Below are positions 1 through 7,303 of a stretch of 36,490 bases of DNA, in pieces. Source of the stretch: DATGUN01 sp035301285. GTDB lineage: Bacteria > Bacillota > Bacilli > Bacillales > Amphibacillaceae. A model generated the notes under the pieces. It had not been told where the DNA came from. It searched no databases and worked only from the letters and a program-made list of their open reading frames with translations. The stretch lies in the NCBI GenBank assembly GCA_035301285.1, contig DATGUN010000005.1, positions 1-36,490 of the forward strand, in the 5' to 3' direction. How positions within the stretch are numbered: the first letter of the stretch is position 1; every line of letters begins with the position of its first letter. The position numbers and the translations under genes were made by a program.

Positions 1-11
1 ATTTCTAGCTA

Positions 12-40
12 TTGCAATCAGAGCCAGACACTGTTATAAT
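12..40 (+). promoter_or_regulatory. sigma-A promoter of rpmE2
   Basis: A -35 box TTGCAA at 12-17 and a perfect -10 box TATAAT at 35-40 are separated by 17 bp, which is the optimal spacing. Transcription would start near 47, leaving a leader of about 90 nt before rpmE2. Seen in sequence; activity is inferred. Confidence 0.7.
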
Positions 41-135
41 CTCTTATGTGAGTTTAAATACGGTAAATAACCGATTGAGAGCTCCCTATCATAACTCTGT
101 TCCGCAAAGGATTCAGGGCAAAAGGAGTGTTAGAC

Positions 136-381
136 ATGAAACAAGGTATTCATCCAGAATACAGAAAAGTGGTTTTCCTTGATACGAGTTCAGACTTTAA
201 ATTTCTAAGCGGATCAACAGCGTCATCAGACGAAACGATCGAATGGGAAGATGGCAATACGTACCCATTGATCCGTGTTGAAATCAGTTCTGATACACAC
301 CCGTTCTACACAGGTAAGCAAAAAGCGGACCGTGTTGGTGGACGTATCGACCGCTTCAAGAAAAAATATAATATGAAATAA
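136..381 (+). CDS. rpmE2: 50S ribosomal protein L31 type B
   Basis: This 81-residue protein is ribosomal protein L31, a component of the large subunit that bridges to the small subunit. It contains no cysteine, so the CxxC zinc site of type A L31 (RpmE) is missing and it belongs to the zinc-independent type B (RpmE2/YtiA-like) branch. Recognisable stretches are KQGIHPEYRKVVF at the start and THPFYTGKQ near residue 60. The ATG at 136 is preferred over the in-frame GTG at 127, because the AAAGGAG ribosome binding site directly abuts the GTG but sits at good distance from the ATG. It lies upstream of tdk, where B. subtilis has the zinc-binding rpmE. Very confident about the family. Confidence 0.97.
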   Translation: MKQGIHPEYRKVVFLDTSSDFKFLSGSTASSDETIEWEDGNTYPLIRVEISSDTHPFYTGKQKADRVGGRIDRFKKKYNMK

Positions 382-480
382 GACATACTTGACTGCCGGG
401 AAGGTTGACTTGAAATTTTTGAAAAAGCCTTTCCGGTGGCCAAATGAACAAATGTATGTACGAGCAGATAAAGCTCTATA

Positions 481-515
481 AAAAACAGGCATGTGATTAT
501 CCTTTGCCTGTTTTT
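481..515 (+). terminator. Intrinsic terminator after rpmE2
   Basis: Arms ACAGGCA and TGCCTGT are flanked by an A run on the left and a T run on the right, so the hairpin could terminate in both directions. A longer imperfect stem (CCGGGAAGG with CCTTTCCGG) lies just upstream at about 397-462 and lacks a T tract. Confidence 0.75.
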
Positions 516-655
516 AATTTTTGGGATATTTTGCTTGAAAAGCTGTGAATAATGGTGAACCCTCTTCCGTTAGGGGAAAATGGTACATAAAGTGGAAGCA
601 TTCAGGTCATTTCTGAAATGTTGATCAAATGTAAATGTGTTTTCATGATATAAAT

Positions 656-670
656 AGGGTATAATACCCT
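656..670 (+). promoter_or_regulatory. Palindrome containing a -10 box upstream of tdk
   Basis: AGGGTATAATACCCT is a perfect inverted repeat (7-bp arms, one central base) and contains TATAAT at 660-665. No good -35 box lies 16-18 bp upstream. It sits about 130 bp before tdk in an otherwise featureless 287-bp stretch. It may be a -10 element inside an operator; function is unproven. Confidence 0.4.
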
Positions 671-802
671 CCAATAAGATGTTAAAATAGGTATGTATTG
701 AGATGGTGCTTCATTTCGTGTAGGGCACCCATTGAAACTTTTACCGAAAACGTGATATGTATACGAATGAGATAAATACATCATGCGAAGGGAGAACCTG
801 AC

Positions 803-1420
803 ATGTACGTAATGAAGCATAGTGGATGGTTAGAAGTCATTTGTGGCAGTATGTTTTCCGGGAAATCCGAAGAGCTGATTCGACGGGTACGCCGAGCGAC
901 TTACGGTCACTTGTCTGTACGTGTATTTAAACCGATGATTGATACACGCTATGAGGATGAAGCAGTTGTTTCTCACAATGGATCGACGACAATCGCTCGC
1001 CCAGTCCGTTCAGCCAAAGAAATATATTCTTACATTGATGATGATGTGGATTTGATTGGGATTGATGAGGCACAATTTTTTGATGAAGGATTGATTGATG
1101 TTGCCGATGAATTGGCAAATAAAGGTATCCGTGTGATTGCAGCGGGTCTTGACACAGATTTCCGCGGGGAACCATTTGGTCCGATGCCTGCGCTTATGTC
1201 CTTGAGCGAGGCTGTCACAAAACTGAATGCCATCTGTCCCGTATGTGGTTCACCTGCGAGCCGCACACAACGTTTGATCAATGGAAAGCCTGCGTCATAT
1301 GATGATCCGATTATTTTAGTGGGTGCCTCGGAATCGTACGAGCCCAGATGCCGTCACCATCATGAAGTTTTAAACGTACCGGAGGAATCATTGCAGAAAC
1401 GTGTCTCCGAAAATGTATAA
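803..1420 (+). CDS. tdk: Thymidine kinase
   Basis: Cytosolic thymidine kinase (type II, TK1-like) phosphorylates thymidine to dTMP in pyrimidine salvage. The 205-residue protein has the P-loop GSMFSGKS at residues 15-22 and the Walker B/catalytic segment IDEAQFF around residues 87-93, with Glu89 the expected base. A structural zinc site is provided by CPVC (145-148) together with Cys183 and the following histidines. Length is normal for Bacillaceae. The ATG at 803 follows GAAGGGA at 787-793; a second in-frame ATG at 812 is possible. The position between rpmE and prfA is conserved in Bacilli. Confidence 0.97.
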   Translation: MYVMKHSGWLEVICGSMFSGKSEELIRRVRRATYGHLSVRVFKPMIDTRYEDEAVVSHNGSTTIARPVRSAKEIYSYIDDDVDLIGIDEAQFFDEGLIDVADELANKGIRVIAAGLDTDFRGEPFGPMPALMSLSEAVTKLNAICPVCGSPASRTQRLINGKPASYDDPIILVGASESYEPRCRHHHEVLNVPEESLQKRVSENV

Positions 1421-1464
1421 TTAATCGATGGATCGTGGTGGATAGCGATCATGAATGATGGAAC

Positions 1465-1507
1465 AAGCCGTATGGAATCAGTTTTGATGATTGACACCAT
1501 GCGGCTT
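1465..1507 (+). terminator. Possible terminator after tdk
   Basis: Arms AAGCCGTATGG (1465-1475) and CCATGCGGCTT (1497-1507) form an 11-bp stem with one G-U pair and a loop of about 21 nt. The T tract is poor, so this may be a weak terminator or a 3' stabilising hairpin. Confidence 0.5.
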
Positions 1508-1566
1508 TCTAATGGATTTTAGCGATGTTTTCTGCTGGATTGAGCGGATGTTCTTTACCTGTACTT

Positions 1567-1596
1567 TTGACCGGATGATATAAGGTATAATATAAT
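1567..1596 (+). promoter_or_regulatory. sigma-A promoter of prfA-prmC
   Basis: TTGACC at 1567-1572 and TATAAT at 1591-1596 are separated by 18 bp. The resulting leader of about 160 nt contains small hairpins (TGGCA/TGCCA near 1620; GAAGG/CCTTC near 1676) before prfA. Confidence 0.65.
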
Positions 1597-1763
1597 TATA
1601 GTGCTTCATGAAGAGATGATGGCAACGATGCCAATAGGATACAAACGATAACAACAGCCCCACCGTTTTTTAGACGAAGGGTGTATATCCTTCTAAATGA
1701 AAATATGTCAGATCGAGTCAGGTTGCAGGTGACGGGGAATCTGTTTTAAGAAGAGGTGAAAGT

Positions 1764-2834
1764 ATGTTTGAACGATTGCAAGCATTGGAAGAACGATATA
1801 ATGAATTAAACAAATTACTGAGCGATCCAGATGTTGTGAACGATATTGATAAACTGCGTGAGTATTCAAAAGAGCAATCTGATCTGGAAGATGTCGTACA
1901 GGCGTATCGCAAATACAATGGAGTAACAAGTGAGCTGGAAGATGCGCAGGCCATGCTGGATGATGATCTGGATGAGGAAATGCTTGAGATGACGAAAGAG
2001 GAAATCAACGATCTGAATCAGCAGAAGGAAAAGCTGGAGGAAGATTTGAAAGTACTGTTGATACCGAAAGATCCGAATGCTGATAAAAACGTCATCATGG
2101 AAATTCGTGCTGCGGCTGGCGGGGATGAGGCAGCCCTGTTTGCCGGGGATCTTTATCGCATGTATTCACGTTTTGCTGAAAATCATGGTTGGAAGATTGA
2201 GGTGATCGAGACACATTCGACAGGTGTCGGTGGTTTCAAGGAAATCATTTTCATGATAAATGGAACCGGAGCATTTTCCAAATTGAAGTTTGAAAACGGG
2301 GCACATCGCGTCCAGCGCGTACCTGAGACGGAATCAGGCGGTAGGATCCATACATCGACTGCAACCGTCGCCGTCCTTCCAGAAACAGAGGAAGTGGAAG
2401 TTGAGTTACATGATAAAGATATCCGGGTCGATACGTTTGCATCGAGCGGTCCCGGTGGACAAAGCGTCAATACAACCATGTCTGCGGTCCGTCTGATCCA
2501 CGAGCCAACGGGAATCATCGTATCCTGTCAAGATGAAAAATCTCAGATCAAAAACAAAGAAAAAGCGATGAAAGTATTGCGGGCACGTATTTATGATAAA
2601 TATCAACAAGAAGCACAGGCAGAATACGATGAGAACCGTAAATCGGCGGTAGGAACTGGCGACCGGTCCGAGCGTATACGGACATATAACTTCCCGCAAA
2701 ACCGTGTTACCGATCACCGGATAGGACTCACCATCCAGAAATTGGACCAAATCCTTGAAGGGAACCTGGAAGAATTGATTGAAGCGTTGATCATGGAAGA
2801 ACAAACAGATAAATTAAAAGCGATCGGTGAATAA
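1764..2834 (+). CDS. prfA: Peptide chain release factor 1
   Basis: Release factor RF1 recognises UAA and UAG stop codons and triggers peptide hydrolysis in the ribosomal peptidyl-transferase centre. The protein has 356 residues, the usual length. The GGQ catalytic motif is at residues 231-233 (SSGPGGQSVN) and its glutamine is the substrate of PrmC, encoded next. The stop-codon recognition tripeptide PxT appears as PET at 187-189 within HRVQRVPETESGGRIH, which marks RF1 rather than RF2. An N-terminal coiled-coil domain covers roughly residues 1-100. The start follows AGAGGTG. The gene abuts prmC by one base, so the two are surely cotranscribed. Confidence 0.98.
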   Translation: MFERLQALEERYNELNKLLSDPDVVNDIDKLREYSKEQSDLEDVVQAYRKYNGVTSELEDAQAMLDDDLDEEMLEMTKEEINDLNQQKEKLEEDLKVLLIPKDPNADKNVIMEIRAAAGGDEAALFAGDLYRMYSRFAENHGWKIEVIETHSTGVGGFKEIIFMINGTGAFSKLKFENGAHRVQRVPETESGGRIHTSTATVAVLPETEEVEVELHDKDIRVDTFASSGPGGQSVNTTMSAVRLIHEPTGIIVSCQDEKSQIKNKEKAMKVLRARIYDKYQQEAQAEYDENRKSAVGTGDRSERIRTYNFPQNRVTDHRIGLTIQKLDQILEGNLEELIEALIMEEQTDKLKAIGE

Positions 2835-2835
2835 A

Positions 2836-3708
2836 ATGGAAGAAAAATCTGCGAAACAATATGAAGTCCTGAAGTGGGCTTCTCTTTTTTTAAAAGAACA
2901 TAACCGAGAAGAAGCTGTTGCTCCGCTTCTTCTGCAATATTATCTGGGCATTTCGCGTTCGGCATTTTATATGCGGATGCGGGAGGATGTACCTGCTGAT
3001 GTTGCTCACGATTTTCGGGAAGCGATCGAATATCATGCTAAAACAGGTATCCCGGTAGAACATTTAACGGGAATGGCCTCTTTTTATGGGCGCGCATTTT
3101 CAGTGAATCAAGACGTCCTTATTCCCCGGCCGGAAACGGAAGAATTGGTTGAGGGCGTGCTTGATTATGTGTGTCGGTGTGAATGGGAGGCTTCCCCGGT
3201 CATTGTGGATATCGGGACAGGGAGTGGCATCATTGCCATAACGCTTGCATTGGAGCTTGAACATGCATGTGTCTATGCAACTGATATTTCAAAGGCAGCC
3301 TTGGCGGTTGCAAAAAGGAATGCATCTTCATTGGGTGCAGATATACACGTTTTGGAAGGAGATTTGCTCAGTCCAATCGTTGAAAACGGAATTCGCCCGG
3401 ACATCATCGTTTCCAACCCCCCTTATATTGCGGAAAAAGAGCGGCCGGAACTGGCTGATACAGTGCGTGAGTTCGATCCGGAACGGGCGTTGTTTGCGGA
3501 TGAGAATGGGTTGGACATCTACAAGCGTCTTTTCAGGCAATTGGAACATGCGCATGCCCACCCGAACCTTATTGCCGTCGAAATCGGCCATACACAAGGC
3601 GAATCTGTGAAGCACATCGTGAAAAAAACGTATCCAGAGTCCCGTGTACACATCAGGCAGGATATCAATGGAAAGGACCGGATGGTGTTTGTGGAGAAAG
3701 TCGACTAA
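2836..3708 (+). CDS. prmC: Release factor glutamine methyltransferase
   Basis: PrmC (HemK family) uses S-adenosylmethionine to methylate the glutamine of the GGQ motif in release factors. The 290-residue protein has an N-terminal helical domain (about 1-95), the SAM-binding motif DIGTGSG at 125-131 and the substrate-glutamine motif NPPY at 194-197. The ATG at 2836 lies one base after the prfA stop codon, with GGTG inside the prfA end as the likely ribosome binding site. An in-frame GTG at 2827 overlaps prfA and is less likely. The pairing with prfA is functionally expected, because PrmC modifies the prfA product. Confidence 0.96.
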   Translation: MEEKSAKQYEVLKWASLFLKEHNREEAVAPLLLQYYLGISRSAFYMRMREDVPADVAHDFREAIEYHAKTGIPVEHLTGMASFYGRAFSVNQDVLIPRPETEELVEGVLDYVCRCEWEASPVIVDIGTGSGIIAITLALELEHACVYATDISKAALAVAKRNASSLGADIHVLEGDLLSPIVENGIRPDIIVSNPPYIAEKERPELADTVREFDPERALFADENGLDIYKRLFRQLEHAHAHPNLIAVEIGHTQGESVKHIVKKTYPESRVHIRQDINGKDRMVFVEKVD

Positions 3709-3752
3709 CTGATTTGTGATTTTAAATGGATTTAAAATGAGTAGCAGCTGAA

Positions 3753-3796
3753 CGGGGTGACTCGTTTTTCCAAAGAGAAGGTGTTTCTCATCCCCC
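3753..3796 (+). terminator. Weak hairpin after prmC
   Basis: GGGGTGA at 3754-3760 can pair imperfectly with TCATCCCC at 3788-3795, enclosing a smaller GAGAA/TTCTC hairpin. A T-rich stretch follows some 20 bases later. It is a plausible but weak terminator for the prfA-prmC unit. Confidence 0.35.
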
Positions 3797-3923
3797 TCGG
3801 TTTCTATAGCCCTTTTTCCAATCTAGTAAATAATCAATCTCACACAAATCATAGATTACCCGTTTAAAAAAATAATAGGTGCCCATACTGATTCATATGA
3901 ACATGATATCAGGAGGGTAATGC

Positions 3924-4529
3924 ATGAAGAAGCTATTATTTTTTATTTTTACCGGTTTTATTATTTTCATATCACTCCCTATGATAGGGCAAAGTTTACA
4001 GAAAACGGATGATTCGGATTATGAAGTCATCCCGGATGAAGCGATCCGTCTGCGTATTTTGGCAAACAGTGATAGTGACAAGGACCAAGCGTTGAAAGAA
4101 GACGTCCGTGATGCGGTGAACGCTGAAATCAACGGATGGGTAGAAGAATTGAACGATATCGATCAGGCACGGGAAATCATCCAGTCAAATGTTCCGGAGT
4201 TGGAAAAAACGGTTGAAAGTGTTCTGGAAGAAGCAGGGTCAGATCAGTCCTACACATTGGAATATGCGGAAGATGTGACGTTTCCGACCAAATTGTATGG
4301 TTCCTATATTTACCCGGCAGGTGAGTATGAAGCGGTATTGATTACGCTCGGAGACGGTGAAGGTGAAAATTGGTGGTGTGTCCTGTTCCCGCCATTATGT
4401 TTCCTGGACTTTTCAAATGGCATCAGTGTCCAAGAGGCAGATGAAGATAGCGGACAAGAAGCGATGTCAACGGAACAAGAGGAAGTGGAAGTTAAGTTTT
4501 TCCTATTTGAATGGCTAGGCCTGTCATAA
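3924..4529 (+). CDS. spoIIR: Stage II sporulation protein R
   Basis: SpoIIR is made in the forespore, exported to the intermembrane space, and triggers processing of pro-sigma-E in the mother cell through SpoIIGA. The 201-residue protein begins with a signal peptide or membrane anchor (residues 1-24). It carries the family segment IRLRILANSDSDKDQALK near residues 42-59 and the conserved WWCVLFPPLC block near 150-160. It is slightly shorter than B. subtilis SpoIIR. The start has AGGAGGG at 3911-3917. In the family, transcription is by sigma-F; I could not identify a convincing sigma-F promoter upstream. It occupies the conserved locus between prmC and ywlB. Confidence 0.95.
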   Translation: MKKLLFFIFTGFIIFISLPMIGQSLQKTDDSDYEVIPDEAIRLRILANSDSDKDQALKEDVRDAVNAEINGWVEELNDIDQAREIIQSNVPELEKTVESVLEEAGSDQSYTLEYAEDVTFPTKLYGSYIYPAGEYEAVLITLGDGEGENWWCVLFPPLCFLDFSNGISVQEADEDSGQEAMSTEQEEVEVKFFLFEWLGLS

Positions 4530-4587
4530 AATATAACCTCGATGCATAGATTCATAGAAAGGAATCTAGTAAACGAGAGGTGATCGA

Positions 4588-4989
4588 ATGGAATTGACAA
4601 GGGCAAGCGCGTTTGGAAGAGAAGATTTACACAAGCTTGTGGATAATGCCAAATCGATTGATATGGAAAGACTGTTTGATTCGGGATACGTGATGAAGCA
4701 AGCCGGCCGTTTTGAAGGATGTTTTGTATTGGAAAACAAGGATGAACAGACGTTGTGGCTCAGACAGATGTATGTGACTGAAAATGCTGTCGTTTCCTTG
4801 CCTGGCCTGCTTGAAGCGGTATTGGCCCTTGCGAAAGAACAGCAGGTGGAACACGTTGTCATCTATAGCCACCATCGCCATCTGGATATTATTTTGGCGG
4901 CCTTGCAATTTTCTGAACAGACGAACAAATCGGTTGTTGATAACTCTGTTGACAATTCAGGGAAATGGTGGATTTACAACGTTTCCTAA
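4588..4989 (+). CDS. ywlB: YwlB-type N-acetyltransferase-like protein
   Basis: This 133-residue protein sits where B. subtilis encodes YwlB, annotated as a putative GNAT-fold acetyltransferase. The central segment LWLRQMYVTENAVVSLPGLLEAVLALAKEQQVEHVVIYSHH fits the beta4-alpha3-beta5 core of such proteins, but I see no clean acetyl-CoA binding R/QxxGxG/A motif, so catalytic activity is uncertain. The ATG follows AGAGGTGA at good spacing. Its 3' end contains one DnaA-box-like nonamer of the cluster described below. The family assignment relies mostly on synteny and length. Confidence 0.75.
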   Translation: MELTRASAFGREDLHKLVDNAKSIDMERLFDSGYVMKQAGRFEGCFVLENKDEQTLWLRQMYVTENAVVSLPGLLEAVLALAKEQQVEHVVIYSHHRHLDIILAALQFSEQTNKSVVDNSVDNSGKWWIYNVS

Positions 4990-5113
4990 CTATCCTATAC
5001 ACACTATCCACAAACAGATGTTGATAACATGTTCAAAATATGTGTATAATGCTTGATTTTTGTTTGAAAGATAGGATTTTCCCTCATTTATATGGATTGG
5101 AGCCTGTGGATAT
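4935..5113. promoter_or_regulatory. DnaA-box cluster between ywlB and ywlC
   Basis: Five nonamers match the DnaA box TTATCCACA at 8 of 9 positions, on both strands: TGTTGATAA at 4935-4943 and 5019-5027, CTATCCACA at 5004-5012, TGTGTATAA at 5041-5049 and TGTGGATAT at 5105-5113. A 7/9 match, CTATACACA, lies at 4995-5003. Chance would give roughly one 8/9 match per 4-5 kb. The homologous ywlB-ywlC gap in B. subtilis is, to my knowledge, one of the DnaA-bound box clusters outside oriC, proposed to titrate DnaA. Confidence 0.8.
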
Positions 5114-5133
5114 GTCACCCGCAGGCTTTTTTA
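5101..5133 (+). terminator. Intrinsic terminator before ywlC
   Basis: AGCCTGTGG pairs with CCCGCAGGCT (one G-U pair and one offset base), followed by TTTTTTA. It ends the spoIIR-ywlB unit and overlaps the last DnaA box of the cluster. Confidence 0.8.
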
Positions 5134-5187
5134 GTTTGCAAAATAACGTATATCGACTAAAATATACGATAGAAATGAGGGAAGATC

Positions 5188-6228
5188 ATGCAAACCAAAC
5201 GTTGGAACATAGGTGAACGAGACACAGATGATGCTTTGGCCATTGAACAGGCGAGTGATTTATTGAAAAACGGAGAAACCGTGGCTTTCCCGACTGAAAC
5301 GGTGTATGGACTTGGGGCTGATGCTACAAATGAGGCGGCCGTCGAGAAAATTTTCCAGGCAAAAGGACGACCAGGAGATAATCCGCTGATTGCACATGTC
5401 GCCTCAAAGTCTGATCTGCAAAAACTTGTGACGGGGTTAACACCCGTGGCAGAGCGATTGATTGATGCATTTACGCCCGGACCGATGACCTTTGTATTGC
5501 CAAGTAACGGAACATGTGCACATCATGTCACTTCCGGGTTATCTACGATTGGCGTGCGGATCCCAAGCCATCCTACAGCGTCGAAATTGTTAAAGGCTTG
5601 CGGAATGCCGCTTGCCGCGCCTAGTGCAAATCTATCCGGCAAGCCGAGTCCGACAACGGCAGACCATGTATGGGAAGATTTGAACGGGAAGATTGCCGGA
5701 CTCCTTGATGACGGACCGACGGGGATCGGGGTGGAGTCAACGGTTGTGGATTGTACCGAGGAGACACCTGTCATTCTCCGACCGGGTGGTATTTCCAGAG
5801 AGTTAATCGAGGCCGAAATCGGGTATGCCTTACAGGATACATTTGATGTGGATGAAGCGGAACAACCACGTGCACCAGGTATGAAATATAAACATTATGC
5901 CCCGTCGATACCTCTTTGGTTGGTTGATGGGGATGCTCATTCCATTCAAAAAGTGATCAATGAGCAAATGAAAAAGGGAGTGCGTGTCGGTGCCATGGTC
6001 TCATCCGAAATGCTACCCCGTATCGATGCCGATGAAAAAGTGTCGCTTGGAGATAGCCTCCCGAAAATTGCGGCACATGTGTACAGTACATTGCGTGCGT
6101 TTGACATCGATCAAGTGGATTTGATTGTATGCCAAACATTTCCGGAAAAAGGAATTGGTAAAGCCATCATGAATCGACTCCAAAAAGCGGCCACTGAATA
6201 TGTTGAAAATGACTCGGATACAATGTAA
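5188..6228 (+). CDS. ywlC: L-threonylcarbamoyladenylate synthase (Sua5/YwlC)
   Basis: This enzyme makes threonylcarbamoyl-AMP from threonine, bicarbonate and ATP, the first step of the universal t6A37 modification of ANN-decoding tRNAs. The 346-residue protein has the YrdC domain in the first 200 residues or so, with the substrate-binding segment FPTETVYGLGADA near 35-47 and KGRPGDNPLI near 60-70. A C-terminal Sua5 domain follows, linked by the segment APGMKYKHYAP. It is therefore the two-domain Sua5 form rather than single-domain TsaC. GAGGGAAG precedes the ATG. It is preceded by a terminator and a DnaA-box cluster, so it should have its own promoter, which I did not resolve. Confidence 0.96.
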   Translation: MQTKRWNIGERDTDDALAIEQASDLLKNGETVAFPTETVYGLGADATNEAAVEKIFQAKGRPGDNPLIAHVASKSDLQKLVTGLTPVAERLIDAFTPGPMTFVLPSNGTCAHHVTSGLSTIGVRIPSHPTASKLLKACGMPLAAPSANLSGKPSPTTADHVWEDLNGKIAGLLDDGPTGIGVESTVVDCTEETPVILRPGGISRELIEAEIGYALQDTFDVDEAEQPRAPGMKYKHYAPSIPLWLVDGDAHSIQKVINEQMKKGVRVGAMVSSEMLPRIDADEKVSLGDSLPKIAAHVYSTLRAFDIDQVDLIVCQTFPEKGIGKAIMNRLQKAATEYVENDSDTM

Positions 6229-6409
6229 TGTCAATCTTGATCCGAGACGGTTTAAGATGATAGATGGGCGAATGATGGCAACCATGTGTTTCCGTATGAT
6301 TGGATTCGTCAGGTGTACCATCAAGGGCCGATGATTCAACTGCCTAACCTTCCAACGGTTTCGATCAACGTCATGAACGATGTCATAAGGTAAAGTTAGA
6401 AGGAAGCAT

Positions 6410-6458
6410 ATTCCCCCTTGGACGTGCATATATTTTAGAAGCATGTCCAGGGGGGAAT
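6410..6458 (+). promoter_or_regulatory. Hairpin sequestering the mntP ribosome binding site
   Basis: Positions 6410-6427 pair without any bulge with 6441-6458, giving an 18-bp stem with two G-U pairs and a 13-nt A/T-rich loop. The 3' arm contains the whole Shine-Dalgarno run GGGGGG (6450-6455), and the mntP ATG begins at 6463. There is no T tract after the stem, so translational control or RNA protection is more likely than termination. Seen directly; the regulatory role is inferred. Confidence 0.7.
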
Positions 6459-6462
6459 TTGA

Positions 6463-7017
6463 ATGACGCTGCATCACTTTGGTGAATTATTTTCCATGAG
6501 TTTCATGGCATTTGCTTTGGGCATGGATGCATTTTCTGTCAGTCTTGGACTCGGGATGCAACAACTGCGGTTGAAGCGGGTTGCTATCATTGGTATCATC
6601 ATCGGTCTGACACATATGCTGTTGCCGGCGATCGGGATGTTGCTCGGTTTATTCATATCGTCACGCATCGGACATTATACAGTCCTTGTCGGTGGTCTGC
6701 TTCTGGCAGCGATCGGCATTCATATGATATACGCTGCATTTCAGGAAAAATCCAATCGAATCATACAGACTACAGGAATCGGTCTCATTATATTCGCTCT
6801 TTCTGTCAGCATGGATAGTTTTTCGGTCGGTTTGAGCTTGGGGATGTCAAGCGCAAAAGCGGCTGTGGCAATTATCATGTTTGGTTTCTTCAGTACAGTA
6901 TTGACATGGACAGGTTTGTTGTTGGGACGCAAAATGCATGGCCTGTTAGGTGTTTATAGTGAAATAGTTGGCGGAACTATTTTGTTTGCATTCGGTTTAC
7001 GTGTCTTGTTCGGATGA
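6463..7017 (+). CDS. mntP: Manganese efflux pump MntP
   Basis: MntP exports Mn2+ across the cytoplasmic membrane and protects against manganese overload. The 184-residue protein has six predicted membrane segments arranged as two homologous halves. Each half carries the family signature with a membrane-embedded acidic residue: LGMDAFSVSLGLGM near residue 20 and VSMDSFSVGLSLGM near residue 117. It is the orthologue of B. subtilis YwlD by sequence and position. Its ribosome binding site is a run of six G buried in the hairpin at 6410-6458. I see no yybP-ykoY riboswitch-like sequence upstream, though I cannot exclude one by eye. Confidence 0.92.
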   Translation: MTLHHFGELFSMSFMAFALGMDAFSVSLGLGMQQLRLKRVAIIGIIIGLTHMLLPAIGMLLGLFISSRIGHYTVLVGGLLLAAIGIHMIYAAFQEKSNRIIQTTGIGLIIFALSVSMDSFSVGLSLGMSSAKAAVAIIMFGFFSTVLTWTGLLLGRKMHGLLGVYSEIVGGTILFAFGLRVLFG

Positions 7018-7040
7018 AAGTGGCACACCTTCCGGAAAAA

Positions 7041-7085
7041 GAAAACGGCCCCCTACTTAGGTGATGGGGCCTATTTGGCGTTTTC
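7041..7085 (+). terminator. Hairpin after mntP
   Basis: GAAAACG pairs with CGTTTTC and GGCCCC with GGGGCC, forming a two-part stem 24 bases after the mntP stop codon. The T run lies in the 3' arm rather than after it, so this is a probable but not classical terminator. Confidence 0.6.
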
Positions 7086-7234
7086 CAGATCGTGATAGCT
7101 TGTAGGCAAAGTGTCTGACAACAGGCCTGAGCGAGGCTTGAATCCTTCTTATACGTCGAAATGCCTTACATGTCAATCTGGCGTACCCCCGTATTTTCTC
7201 ATGTTGATAAATTTTTCATTTCATATCAGATTTT

Positions 7235-7264
7235 CTGACAATCTCATTCATTCTATGATATAGT
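7235..7264 (+). promoter_or_regulatory. Possible promoter of ywlE-rpiB-ywlG
   Basis: CTGACA (7235-7240) and TATAGT (7259-7264) are separated by 18 bp and lie 40 bp before ywlE, downstream of the mntP hairpin. Each box has one mismatch to the sigma-A consensus. Confidence 0.45.
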
Positions 7265-7303
7265 TGACGTAAAGTATCCCGAACCTGTGATGGAGGTAAA
7301 GGC

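Noticed and set aside
2406..2804. 132-codon minus-strand frame inside prfA
   Set aside because: Shadow of the prfA coding sequence; no independent evidence.
6256..6393. 45-codon stop-free stretch upstream of mntP with a protein-like composition (in-frame GTG at 6286)
   Set aside because: No ribosome binding site, no ATG, no recognised family; a chance frame in a GC-balanced leader is adequate explanation, though a gene relic cannot be excluded.
6013..6477. 154-codon minus-strand frame over the ywlC 3' end and mntP leader
   Set aside because: Overlaps a secure gene antisense, lacks a ribosome binding site and has no recognisable domain.
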